Source of the DNA: Mitragyna speciosa
Lineage: Eukaryota; Streptophyta; Magnoliopsida; Gentianales; Rubiaceae
Direction of reading: 5' to 3'
DNA length: 64,000 nt
NCBI GenBank assembly: GCA_024721245.1
Contig: CM045565.1
Location: 22,580,714 to 22,644,713 of the forward strand
Positions 13,396 to 24,858 of this stretch are shown piece after piece. The first letter of the stretch is position 1. Each line of letters starts with the position of its first letter. The position numbers and the translations under genes are program-made. The notes under the pieces are model-generated. The model saw only the letters and a program-made list of their open reading frames with translations, was not told the DNA's origin and did not search any database.

Positions 13396-16300
13396 CTACC
13401 TACAATTCTCCCCAAAGATTAAAACAAAAACCCACAAAACCCCTGAATCAAAATCAGCCAAAATCCCAATTTCATCTAAAAACAGAGCCCTCCGCTCTTT
13501 TCCATTATATTAACAGACATGGCCTCTGCCTCTACCTCTACATCTGTTGCTGGCATTAAACACACCAGAAAATTATAAACACAAAAATAAAGAAATGGGG
13601 TTTAAAGAGAATTAAGAGTATAATTGGGCTATGTGTGAAACGGGTTCGGGTTATTTCCATACATGTGTATAGATAAATTTTGCATGTATCTATTAAACTA
13701 GGTGTAGAGGATGAAGAAGAGGGGAAAACGTTAAATTGAGAAGTGAAGACAATTGTTAAATTAGAGTCTCTATTAAATTGAATTGTCAGCACCTTCTGCT
13801 TAAATCACAGTTTGTTTGTTTGTTTTGTTGCGTTTCTATCAGCCAGCAGCAATAACAGAAACACAAACAAACAAACCAACCTCTTTAAAGCCGAAACCTC
13901 CCTCCCTCCATCTTTTCCTTTCTTTATTTTTGTTTTTCTATTTCTTTTTCCTTTCTTTTTTTCACATGTATGTACGTATATGAGTTATACGTATAGATTG
14001 GTGGAGGGGAGGAGATATTTTTGATAGGGTTAAATCCAAAGAAGAAACAAAATCTGTTTGTCAGAAATTTTTTTGGGTTCACGACCGCATCAGGCAGGCA
14101 GAAAAAGCAATGCGACGCGACGAAAGAGATTTGGATAATATGACTCCTCACTATTCTTCTATCCCCATGCTATCCTAGAGTTATAGTATGTATTTATTTC
14201 TTGTACAAAAGGTACATGAATTTATTGCTGAGATTGCTCCCGGAATACGTTGACGTTTAGGTTTTACGAGGTGTTTGACGGCGTCGTTTCTCGGGTAGTA
14301 AATTCAAGCACCAGATTTCTTTTGTCTTTTTGGGTCTTTTTGGATATCTCCCTCGGTTACAAGTGTGGTGTTTATTTTCTTTTGATTTAATTTTTTGTTA
14401 TAAATAAATGGATGGCAATATGGATTTGGTTAGTAAATATTTAATTAATGAATTTATAGTATAAGATTTTGGAATAATTTAACACATAAATTAGCAACTC
14501 TACTTATGTGTATAAACATTGCATCTATCGTGTAATGTTTGCTTACTATTAATGAAATGTCTAATTTCTTAACTTTTCGAAAAAGAAAGATAATAATTTC
14601 GTACACTATTTTTTTTTTTAATTTTCACTTTCTGATTCCCGGGCTCTAATTTTGCATTTTTGACCAAAAACTCCTTATTATTTAGATTTATTATTTTTGC
14701 ATTTATTTTTTAAACCAAAATCCTCTTATTGTCTGAATTTTTTAATTTTATAAAAAATCATTATCAACGGATTTATTTAAATAGAGTACATAAATCATTT
14801 CTTTAAAAAAAAAAAAAAGAAAAGAAAGAAGAAAACCGCGCTAATGCGTTAGATGGTGTAGCCCACATGACATGTCTGGTGGAGGCTTCCCGTGTCAAAC
14901 CCTGTGGGGCCCAGAGGAAGATCTAATCCAGTTGGGGGCTTAATTAACCGTTTATACGTTTGCTGTTCAGATTAAGCGTAATTAATTGCGATCAATTTAG
15001 GCAGCAAGATTTGAATTTGAAAAATAAAATGTTTTTGCTAGGAAATAGTAAATAGTAAATAACTTGGATTTTGTCAAAAAATACAATGTAGAAGAATTAA
15101 TTGAGGTTGCTGTCGTCTTCTTTCATTTCGTTTGTTTCTTTCTTTTTCTGGGTCAATTATTCCTTAAAATTCATAAAATCAAAGGTTCAATTTTCAATGA
15201 ACGAATATGTCATCATTTTTAAACATCCAGAAACATAAAGACCGGGTCATCATTTTGCAACTGCTAGTAATTTTTTTTCTATAAATGGAGTAATTTCTGT
15301 TGTGGGTGTTTATTCTTTTCCTTTTTTTCTTATTCTTTTAAAATTTCGTCTAAGCTTGTATTTCGATGCATTGCTTTTAATATTTCCGTGCAATTTTGGG
15401 TAAAATCTTAAGCAAAATTATCGAAATCAAGAATTTTGCTTTAATTAACATCTCAACAAATTCAAGAACAACTTCATTTTTTTAATTTCCTTTTGGGAAC
15501 AAAACCTTCATTGTTCCATAGTAAACTAATTTGAATAAAAGCATATAACATTAGATTACCACTTTTACTCAATTATCTTGAATTAAATTAAAAATTGCGA
15601 GTACTATTATAAGGTGAAAGTTCAATGTATTGAAAACGGAGATGGAGATTTAGTTACCAGAAAGTGCAGATGATATTGACTGGTATTCATAGTTACGCGT
15701 AGCCATGATAACTTTAAAATCAATCACACGTTTCTAACTTTTTTTTTTTTTTTTCAATTGCATTTTCCCTTCTTTTCCTTTTTCCTTGAAGCCCCACAAT
15801 TTTGAATTATTTCACTATTCCCCCTCCAACCATAGAGAATAAAAAAGTACCGACTCTTTATCTCACGCTGAATAATGGTGATTGTGGCAAAACTTATCCT
15901 TAAATTATGGATCATAGAGACAACATAAAGCAAGGAAAAGGTAATGTTTTTCATCTAAGATTCGTTCCATGAGCATAATTGGTCTCGGTCAAAGAGGGCA
16001 AGGGAGAAAATTATACCATACAATTAAAATAGCCAATGAACAATTTTTTATTGAATCGGCCAATTCATTCCGAGTGATAGAACAAAATACGTGCTAAACT
16101 ATGGATAGTTTACCAACAATTCCATGGACTAGAGACTTCATTATCATCACATTCCAAGAATTTTTGTTGGAATGATAATGATCACTGATAAATAAGTATT
16201 GGTATCTCCCGTCTATTTAATAATATCCTCAAAAAGTGATAAATAAGTAGTATAAAATTGGGTATGGAATACGAACCACATCGCTATCATGAGTAGCTAA

Positions 16301-18590
16301 AGTCAACAATTTGTATTCAGGGAAAAGTATCATATGACAATTCTTCTGGGATCTCGTTTTCATTGGAAACAGCCATCTTTAGAACGCAGCAAGTGGCTGT
16401 GAGTGCGCATAGTAAATGCTAAACTTCGGTATTAGATGAACATTCCCGGAATTAACTTTGTAAGAATGTCAATTGAAAAATTAGGCACGCATCCAGAAAC
16501 GGCGTTTATTTATGGACCCATAACAAGACATTATGATGAAATAATTACACAAGAATGGGAAGATTTGCGGAACCAACAACATGGACCAGAAAACAACACA
16601 CGATTTGACTTAGTACTAAAGTTTTCTTATTCCTACAGCCCAATAAAAAAAAAAAAGGACAGTTATTGTTTTTAGTCAGTGATATAGAAGATAAAAGACA
16701 AATAAACGAACTCATAAACATATTGTATTAATTATTTAAAAATATGATGTTATTCTTTACCAATATATCTGAAGAACTTTTGAAAATTCAAATGGTAAAA
16801 TCATCCAGCTTTTGCCAAAAGTTGTTATCCAAAAGCTCATCAAATCTTGTTATGTGCTCATCAAATCTTGTTATGTGCTCATCAAATCTTGTAAATACTA
16901 GTATACCACTTTTGGCATTTAGCATTAAGTATCCTCATTAACTATTGTAGCAGTATTTTCATCAAAAAAAAAAAAAAACTATTGTAGCAGTATCATATGA
17001 ATTCTTTTCTACTTCCCCACCCCCAACCAAAAAATTAAAAAAAAAAAAAAATCGCTTCTTGCAGATTTGCCCTCCCATATCAATGCTTGTGTAACCTATG
17101 TGGTTTAAATACGCGTTTGTGATCCTTGTATGATTTCTATTCGTCATCTTGGATAAAATATTATCGTACTTGAGAAGTTAAGATCACTAAGATTTTTCTT
17201 TTGGTTATTGCAATAAATGAATTAGACTAAATTTTACCATTAAGCGTGCATGTGATATGATGTAAGGATTAGTCAAAATCCTAGCACACACTAAACCTTA
17301 AAATCAAATGATTTCAGTTTGATTCATTGATTTCCTGTCAAAGATTTTGATGTTTCACAACAAATAAAGTTAGTGTTTGAACTTTGGATACTTTATAAGA
17401 CCACTCATTTCAGGAATAAACGTGATCCAAATATGTAGACCAATTTGGGCAGCTGAAGTAGAGTTTGACATATGTTTTGAAACGTCTTTAAATGGTACAA
17501 TTGTCATTCATTGAACCTAGAGTTAGGCACAACAGGAAATCAGTGCCACTGAGGCATAAAAATGGTTCTCATGAAAACAAAGGTTCAATTGATTCTCGCT
17601 TGAACGCATTCTTAATGTCCTACACAAGAAAAGCAAACATACAAAACGTGATTATGGTTTCTCGTGCCCCTCCCATTAGTGTTAATGCAAAAGCCTCCCC
17701 CTGACAATGTGGAATAATCATCAACAAAAGTTAAAACCTCAAACTGAATACAAGACCGTTAATGACACATTCTGCTCGACGCCAAGAGTGGAAATCGTGG
17801 GATCTGGAGTACTGCAAACACGTACCCCTGTACATTCATGCACTTAGAGATTTCCCAGCGTTTTCATAGTGCGCGTCATGAGTGGCTGAGTATTCGCTCG
17901 TTTACCGTTTTTTAGGAAAACTACAAATTCCAGAAAAAGGATTTATTTTCCTTCCATTTTAAAGAAAAGAAAGACAAAAAGATTAATCATAAAATTGAAG
18001 TAAGATACTAACATCAGTCCCCTTTTACCAAAACCCACATGGGCTACGAGCAATGATCACCATCACAAGGCACCTAGGTTGTCCGGGAGGGAAGAAAAAG
18101 AACGCTCACGTAACAATACATATCTTCTACCCCACATAGTAGCAACAGCCTTTCAACAGGTTTCATAAATGAACAAGGCAACTGAAACATTGAACTACCT
18201 TGCCACGAAGGAAGCCCGATGTAAATAGTTGGGCTATCCAGGAAGAAACCTGAAGCAAACCACGCGTACAACAGACTCACCAGAACAGTCAACCATATTT
18301 AGGGAAAATTCCCTAAAACACGAGCTGAACAGAAACTCAGAACGCCTTTGGTTCAAAACTGTTATTTGTCCACATGACAAAATAAATTTGCACTGAAATT
18401 TCCATTCAAAAACTAAAGAACTTCTTTGATTTTGATAACAAAATTAGATATGGTAAAATTGAACTTAGTTAGATTCAACTAGAACAAGAGTAACACAAAG
18501 TAAAACCTTAATCCGATTGGCAAATGCATGCTGATCCAAAGGAACTACAATTCGGAGCCTAATAATAGAACATTTTATGAAAGAAAATTT
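13396..18590. other. Intergenic region, no gene recognised
   Basis: This 5.2 kb stretch lies upstream of the nucleotidyltransferase gene and downstream of eS26. It contains AT-rich sequence, homopolymers and short open frames without motifs. A 79-codon frame at 16436-16675 and a 70-codon frame at 17492-17704 match no family I recognise. A small tandem repeat lies at 16836-16893. The first part (13396-13530) should hold the 5' UTR and promoter of the nucleotidyltransferase gene. Confidence 0.55.
16836..16893. repeat. Tandem repeat, 22-bp unit, about 2.6 copies
   Basis: The unit CTCATCAAATCTTGTTATGTG is repeated directly, giving a repeated SSNLVMC-type peptide in one frame. The repeat is probably replication slippage. 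Nothing marks the frame as a gene. Confidence 0.85.
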
Positions 18591-20737
18591 TCAAGCACGA
18601 GGAGCATTGGGAGCTCCAGCAGCACGTGGGCCTTGACCGGGCTTTGGCAAATCATCCTGCAATGGCAAATAACTATAAGAACGAAGCTTCCACACTCACA
18701 TGCAGAGTTTTTTTTTTTTTTTTTTTAAGTTGGGGGGGGGGGGGGGGGGGGGGGCATAAATCAAGCTTTGATTAACACCAGAAAATAGGACAAGTAGGTA
18801 ATGGTGGAGTCACTACTTGTGTGATAGGATATGATAACACTAACTTCAAACAGCAGAGGTTCAAACATGCAATAAAGTCTACACTTTCTCCAACAACATA
18901 CAAGTGAAACAACTTATGGGGCTTTCCAGTATAATAACTACTTAACCAATACAATGAATTGTCAGGAAACCCCAAATGAGTTCCTTCTTAACTAGCCACC
19001 GAAAGAAGTACAGAAATGGGGCAAAACAACCAGATATCAAATGCAGGATATGTTATAAGTGCCTGTGAAAAGCTTAAGCACTTTGTAAAAGATGGTATCT
19101 TCTTAGCACCTAACAGTAACACAAAGTAAATGCAGAAATTTCTGACTCTTCAAATGTCTAAAAGTCTCCTACCAACCATAAAACTCAGAGTCTCACAAAA
19201 AAGCCAAAATTTAACAGACTCAAGTTTGTCAGAAACATCCAAGAACAATGGAAAAATTCAAGGACTCCAGAAGGTAATGATCTCCAATAGAAGCAACAAC
19301 TCAATCAACAAGCAAAATCAAACACCAAAAGAACCACATAATAAATAATCCAGAATATCAAAAGGGTTACAGAATGATACCCTTGGGCGTCTGAAGCGCT
19401 GTGGAGGCTCACGAATCCTCCTATCAGTGCGAGATCGGACCCTAACAACCTTGGAATGAATTGCACATGAAACACAATACTGCATCTTCACGTAGAGCTT
19501 GGGTAGGGTGTACACTAAACAAGTAAAATGAAAAGTTAGAAATTACACCCAAAAAAAAAGACGGTGTTCAATAGTTCATATGGGCACAAAATGCTTACTT
19601 TCAAAAGCACAAGCCTCCTGAACATCTCTAACTGCAGCCTGTTCAACAATGTTCCTCACAAGAAACCTTTTGATGGCTTTGTCCTAATAAAGATAACCAA
19701 CAATAAATTCCCATCACTAAAACCATAAATTCCCATCAGTAAATTAAGACACAGTATTTACATAAAATTTTAACGTCATTTTGCCTATTCTGCATCAGTT
19801 AACATGCGGTTAATTGTAAATGAAGACCACAATATTTGCATAAACCAATACAGTAATTGAGATCAACCATTTAGGATAGAAATTGTCAACTTCATTTTGC
19901 CTATACTGCATCAATTAACAAGCTGTTAATTGTAAATGAAAACCACAATATTTGATAATCTAGCACAATAATTGTGATCAAACCATTTACAATAGCAAAC
20001 TACCAAAATTGAGTAGTGTAATCAAATTTTCATAATGCAAAACGAACTACCATAACACATATGCTGACATTAATAACTCATGTAAGCAGACATTTGCAAT
20101 CCAGCATTTGAACTGCTCTAATTTAACATGATGGAGTTAGCAGGTTCAGAATCAATTGAGTAATCAGCCTACGGTACTATTATATGGTACCATCTACTAA
20201 TATATGGTACTATCTAATCCACTGTTCGAAGAGTACTACCTCATATATACGGTAAGCAAATTGAAAGTTTACAAAATAAGTGAATGAACAAGCTACGAGA
20301 CCATATTTCATTCCGTGTGTTTCACAGACATAACACGGAAAGCAGTTAAAGTAAAATGAAAATTACATAATTTTGGGGAAAAATCAAACATATTGAAATA
20401 GGAATCCTCGATTCAAGCAAATATATGGCCAAAACTAGCAGCATAAAGACAACTACAAATGGAAATATCAATTCGTAATATAGTGACGAAAATCAAAGTA
20501 CTGACGATCTAAATTACATTAAACTAAAAAAGGAATAATAAATTGAGCTTTAACCTTAGGGCAGCATTTCCCACAGTTGGAGCAGCGGATGAACTTGACA
20601 TGACCTCGTCCGTGCTTGTTGCGGCCACCGTTCCTTCGCTTGAACGTCTGCAACCAAATCGATTCGAAATAAATTAATACTATATAAGAAATAAATTCCT
20701 TTCCGTAGATTCAGACCGGAATTGTAATCTTCACCAT
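18591..20737 (-). CDS. RPS26: 40S ribosomal protein eS26
   Basis: This is a component of the small cytosolic ribosomal subunit near the mRNA exit channel. Five exons: 20737-20735 (only the ATG), 20647-20555, 19683-19599, 19514-19381, 18656-18591, giving 126 residues, the usual length for plants. The sequence starts MTFKRRNGGRNKHGRGHVK. The zinc-binding cysteines C23/C26 (CSNC) and C74/C77 (CVSC) are both present. The C terminus ends GAPNAPRA. All splice sites are GT-AG and in phase, with no lesion. The first intron directly after the ATG codon is a striking architecture. A TATA-like element and a telobox lie just upstream, as is typical for plant ribosomal protein genes. Intron 3 to 4 spacing is normal; intron 2-3 contains a tandem duplication and the last intron contains a 23-nt G tract on the + strand. 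The gene is very likely functional. Confidence 0.97.
18708..18754. repeat. T19 tract followed by G23 tract in last RPS26 intron
   Basis: T at 18708-18726 is followed by AAGT and an uninterrupted run of 23 G at 18732-18754. In the RPS26 pre-mRNA these read as C23 followed by A19. Runs this long are rare in plant DNA and prone to length error. Confidence 0.9.
19773..19999. repeat. Tandem duplication, about 113 bp, in RPS26 intron
   Basis: Two adjacent diverged copies (about 19773-19885 and 19887-19999) share CATTTTGCCTAT, CTGCATCA, TTAATTGTAAATGAA and CCACAATATTTG in the same order. The duplication lies within the intron between exons 2 and 3 and leaves the exons untouched. Confidence 0.8.
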
Positions 20738-20804
20738 TTTTTGAAGGATCGAGAGGTAGCGACTGCCGGTTGCGGAGGAGGACAACGGCCCTGCAGTGGA
20801 GCTC

Positions 20805-21038
20805 TAGGGTTTAGTATCCGGAGGAGTAAGAAGGCTTATTTGCTTGAGAAGCATTATATAGTGCGGGTATTCTGAAGCCCTAAACTTGTGGTTCCTTGGA
20901 CTCGCACGGACGAGCCAAATTGTACCATGAACTGGGCTTGGACATTGAACCAAAAAACCATGGGTTTATGCTTTTAAAAGTTTTATGAATGGGCGATATC
21001 CGCAAATTTGGTCTCCTCAAAATGGGCCAGCAAGCCCA
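20805..21038 (-). promoter_or_regulatory. RPS26 promoter: telobox, TATA and site II elements
   Basis: Reading on the minus strand, a telobox AAACCCTA sits at 20812-20805, a TATATAA element at 20860-20854, and three site II (TGGGCY-type) elements at 20933-20938, 21023-21028 and 21033-21038 further upstream. The combination of telobox and site II elements is the known signature of plant ribosomal protein and other growth-linked genes, where TCP factors bind. The positions fit a transcription start near 20825. Confidence 0.7.
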
Positions 21039-21234
21039 AGCTATTTTGGATCCAATTATGTGTATTTGCATGAAAAGTAATTTCCCTCGTAAAAGCAATA
21101 ATGTTAAGTTTACTTCCTCGGAATTTGTATATAAATGCGTACAAATATACGTTTTGATATTGTCAAACTATCAAAGCTGTTAAGAGTGTGTAGAAGTGGC
21201 ATATTCCCAAAAAGAAAGGGAGGAAGCAAGAGGA

Positions 21235-21255
21235 GGGGGGGGGGGGGGGGGGGGG
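21235..21255. repeat. G21 tract
   Basis: An uninterrupted run of 21 G about 500 bp upstream of RPS26. A second tract of similar length lies in the last intron of the same gene. Confidence 0.95.
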
Positions 21256-22025
21256 TCACAGCAATGCCTGATTTATAGTGTATTTGAATAAATATTTTTA
21301 GAAACGAATAAAGGATCAAGCGGTTAGAGTTTTAGACGTCACCTCAAAAGTTGAAGGTTCGAATTCTACCAACATTGTTGCCCTTTCCAACCTAATAGTA
21401 TAAGTTTACTCAATAAAATGCGTCGACACGTGAATAGGCAAATATGTCATAATATATATATTTTTTAATTGTGTTTTTCTTAAAAAAAAGTTCATTGCTC
21501 GATGACTAAATTGTTCAGTTGTACAATGTAGGTAAAGTTCTTGATTCATAAAGAGTAAACAATTCTTCCGAATTATCTCGCTATCTCTCGGTCCACTTTT
21601 ATGGTATGATTTCCTTATACTTCGATTGCAAATTAAGTCAACTGGCATATAAAATGAAAGGAGCCAACAACTCTAAATAAAAGCTAAAATTTCACGAGTA
21701 TAAATTTATATAGATAGCTTAGCCGACAAGTTCCTATATTAGGCCAAATGACTACATATAGCACGGGACAAATATTATGAAGTGATTGCGTGCATAAAGA
21801 TGTTTTGTTCTAATTGATAACTTTGGGATCAAAAAGAAAATAAATATAGCTATTTTTTGAAACGAAATTGTTGGACAGTGTAGTGATTTGAATAGAAACG
21901 AAGATGTTCTATTCTCTTTCTTTTGTATTTTGTAATGCAATACAAATGACCGACAAATTTGGCATATCCTGTTCAGTCTAGCTTAGTTTGGAATTTAAAA
22001 TTATATCCTCGAAAATTAGCATCAA

Positions 22026-22096
22026 GCACCAGTGGTCTAGTGGTAGAATAGTACCCTGCCACGGTACAGACCCGGGTTCGATTCCCGGCTGGTGCA
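22026..22096 (+). tRNA. tRNA-Gly (anticodon GCC)
   Basis: A complete cloverleaf of 71 nt. The acceptor arms GCACCAG and CTGGTGC pair fully. The D arm contains GGTCTAGTGGTAGAAT (A box). The anticodon arm GTACC/GGTAC has the loop CTGCCAC with anticodon GCC at 22058-22060. The T arm contains GGTTCGATTCC (B box). No intron is present, CCA is not encoded, and a T-rich Pol III stop follows near 22192-22220. It is a plausible functional nuclear tRNA gene. Confidence 0.97.
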
Positions 22097-22272
22097 TTCG
22101 AGAGCCGTGAAGAACCATGCGTTGCTTGGGGAATTCAAGGGTCTCCCACTCGTCTGACCATCGGACGATATGAAGCGCTTCAGAGCTCTCTTTTTCTTTT
22201 TGTTTATTTTTTTTGGGTGGGTGTTTTTGGTTTTTTTTTTTTTTTTGTTTTTGGTGTGCGTGTGTTTGTTGT

Positions 22273-22416
22273 ATCAGAAACCTTCCTCGTCTGTCAAGAT
22301 ATGATGGCAGGACAACAGTACACTCTGCTCATGGTTTAGGCACCCAGACTTACAAAACATTTGATATTTACATCAGAAACCTTGCTTGGTTTGTCAAGGT
22401 ATGGTGGCACGACAAT
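22273..22416. repeat. Tandem duplication at the end of the Mn-SOD pseudogene
   Basis: Two copies about 99 bp apart (22273-22317 and 22372-22416) share ATCAGAAACCTT and TGTCAAG.TATG.TGGCA. The similarity continues weakly into the last codons of the Mn-SOD terminal exon, so the 3' end of that exon and its flank were duplicated. Confidence 0.7.
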
Positions 22417-22425
22417 CCTTTCATC

Positions 22426-24065
22426 TCAAGGACACTCTATATCATAAACTTTTTGGGCATATTTCCAGCACACTACATTCCATATATTCTTCAGATAATC
22501 TAGTTTCTCATTTTTGTACTGCAAAATCACATTTAGTTGTAAGAATAATGACTTAAAAAAACAACAACAAATAAACAACATAATCTGAAAATCATTTGTG
22601 ATCCATTTCGCAAATTGTCGAATTCACGAGGTACAATAGAAACTCCATATACAAATGATGGCAATAAATTAACTATTACAATTTTACCTGCAAGTAGTAA
22701 GCATGTTCCCAAACATCTATACCAAGCAGAGGAACTAGTGCTGATTTATGAGTGGATCCTGTATCAACCAGAACCTCTCACAGCCAAGTTTTGTACATGC
22801 AAAAAGTTTTGTTTGTTTGATAGTGTTTTTTATAAACATGTTTTTAAGAAACTTTGTACACGTTTTTCAATTACTTTTTTATCTCACGTACACATTTACT
22901 AAGAAGAATTTTTAAAATAACTACAGTAATGTTTTTAAAAAAAACACTTCAAAAAACATTTATTTAGATGCAAATTTCCCTTTAATATAGTCAAAATATC
23001 GATAATACCATTAAATGGAAGGCAAGGATTGGTTGGTCCCCCGAAAAAAAAAAAGCAAGGATCTATACATTACCAAACGATTCTGGTAACTACCTGATTC
23101 GAAGTTGTTTCAATCTGAAGTCTGGCTAATTCTCTATCAAACGCAAGCCACTGCAGAAAACAAGGATAATACTTGGGAAATGAAACCAGTACTTGAATAA
23201 TTTGGCAAAAATAACCATTTCTGCATTTGGGAAAAAGAAGAATCCACAGAAAATGGAATAAGAGCAGGACTTACGACCCATCCAGATCCCTGCAGAGCAG
23301 CACCTTCCGCGTTGATTTTTTCAATCAATTGATTTAAAGAAACAAAATTAGCCTTTATTGCCATACTCAATGAACCCTCTGGAGGTTCTTCAGCTCCTTC
23401 CTGATAAGTGATAAACCAATCCCAATTCAGAAATGGCATTGGGAGTGACTCAAGGCCATGCACACAGTTAATATTTGAAATTCATTTCAAAGCTAGCGTT
23501 GTTATACTTACTCCAACAGGAGCCAGATTCTTCGAGAAAATTGAATGGTTTATGTGACCTTAAAAATATTCATAGACAGGGAGAAAGCATCAGTCATAAT
23601 TCACAACCTGAAAATCACTTATGATCGTCAATCTTCCCACAGAATGTTATTACTAGAATCTTTTGCCAGTTTGAATTTGATGAGTCTCATCAGTTGTCAA
23701 TAAAAAGCTTCAGAGTATTAACGGTACAGCTTCCTATGTTTCGTAAGTAATGATATACCTCCGCCATTGAATTTGAGAGCGCTCTGCAACTTGACGATGG
23801 TGGAGTGATCTCCCCGGGACATGGCATCCTCGAGCTGTCCGAGGGCCTAATTGAAATTGGTGACATAAGCCTGATGATGCTTCTGGTGGTGCAGAAACAT
23901 GATCTCTTCGTTTATGATGGGCTCTAAAGCACCATAGCCATAAGGGAGCTCAGGAAGTGAAAGAGTCTTTAATCCCCTCTCAATCACATTTCCAAAGCCT
24001 AGCACCGTTTGTTTTGGATTCTTTTTCACCAGGGCATTCTTGCTTAGGATTGTTCGAAGAGCCAT
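22426..24065 (-). pseudogene. Mn-superoxide dismutase, decayed copy
   Basis: Mn-SOD converts superoxide to hydrogen peroxide in the mitochondrial matrix. Six exons are recognisable: 24065-23759, 23558-23512, 23400-23275, 23150-23094, 22758-22688, 22518-22426. They hold a presequence-like N terminus, LPELPYGYGALEP, LHHQKHHQAYVTN, GGHINHSIF, EGAALQGSGWV, GIDVWEHAYYLQ and a C terminus ending YDIECP. The metal ligands (His in LHHQKHH, His in HINHS, Asp and His in DVWEH) are still present. Two lesions break the frame. A TAG at 23849-23847 stands where a Lys codon is expected after YVTNFN. Exon 5 is 71 nt instead of the expected 78, a 7-nt deletion between DPLIN and LVPLLG that shifts the frame. 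The normally invariant Trp after HSIF is Ser. A MITE-like sequence lies in the intron between exons 4 and 5. Splice sites are still GT-AG, so decay is recent or the gene may still be transcribed. Confidence 0.9.
22805..22965. mobile_element. Short MITE-like element, copy 1
   Basis: An AT-rich sequence with imperfect inverted ends (TTTGATAGTGTTTTTTATAAACAT against the reverse complement of the right end). It lies in the last large intron of the Mn-SOD pseudogene. It resembles 60881-61020 over most of its length in the same order: GTTTGTTT, ACTTT, ACACGTTT, TTTTTATCT, AGAAGAAT and TTTTTAAA. No coding capacity. Family and exact ends are uncertain. Confidence 0.6.
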
Positions 24066-24858
24066 TGGGAACCCTGCTAATCTTTTTCGCTCTTTTCGGT
24101 TCTCTCTTTATATGTCTCCAGACCACGGTGACGGTATGTATTTGTCTGAGTTCAGTTAGTAGAAAGTTCAGTTTCGGCAATGTTTATCCTGTTGTTCATT
24201 TGAATTTCTTCTATTGCGTTATATGCCCCTAATTGGCTCAAAATAACACTTTGACCAATAAACTCTATCCTTTTTTCAATGCCGTACTTGGAACATAGCC
24301 GGAATGAAACGAAGGGAGAGTTCTTAAATACACAAGCCCCCGAGATAATGCCAAATTAGACGAAGATTAAAAATGTCTAGTGACAATTTGGTCTTTAAAA
24401 ACAAGATAATGCAACAAAGAAGAGTTATTGTTCAAATTAATGAAAGGAGAGAAGACAATTAATGAAACAAATTAGAACCACTACAAACGATGTTTTTAGA
24501 ATTAGGATTGGCTATCAATAATACAATTTGCCTATCAATCATACTGTTTATGATACCGCCACTTCTAACAAAGTGAATGCCAGCGGGAAAAACCCCGAAG
24601 GACTCCTCCACGGGACCAAGAATACCCCTAACCTGGCAATTTTATACTCGACTGGCAATTCATACCCGTACACACCTGAATAACAAAACTGCTATTTTGA
24701 ATCACAACTACCAGATAGACGCATAATATATCTATAAAGATGCGCCCAAACTCATGATCTTTTACATATACTTTCTTTCCAGCACATCCTCATCGCCTAG
24801 AGAGTTATATCAGATGCCTCTGAACCGACTGCATGAATAGATTAGGAAGGAGGAAGAC

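Larger units (their letters stand above)
20738..22025. other. RPS26 upstream region
   Basis: After the promoter elements this stretch holds a G21 tract (21235-21255) and a weak tRNA-like sequence around 21320-21362. No coding exon was recognised. Confidence 0.6.

Noticed and set aside
16131..16180. Hairpin around CATTCCAAGAATTTTTGTTGGAATG
   Set aside because: The stem is short and interrupted in AT-rich DNA. It is the kind of palindrome expected by chance at this base composition.
16436..16675. 79-codon plus-strand frame as a gene
   Set aside because: There is no family similarity, no splice context and no promoter. It reads into an A-run at the end. It stays an unexplained frame only.
16836..16893. 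Short spaced repeats as a CRISPR-like array
   Set aside because: The units are directly adjacent, few, and in a plant nuclear context. This is a simple tandem repeat.
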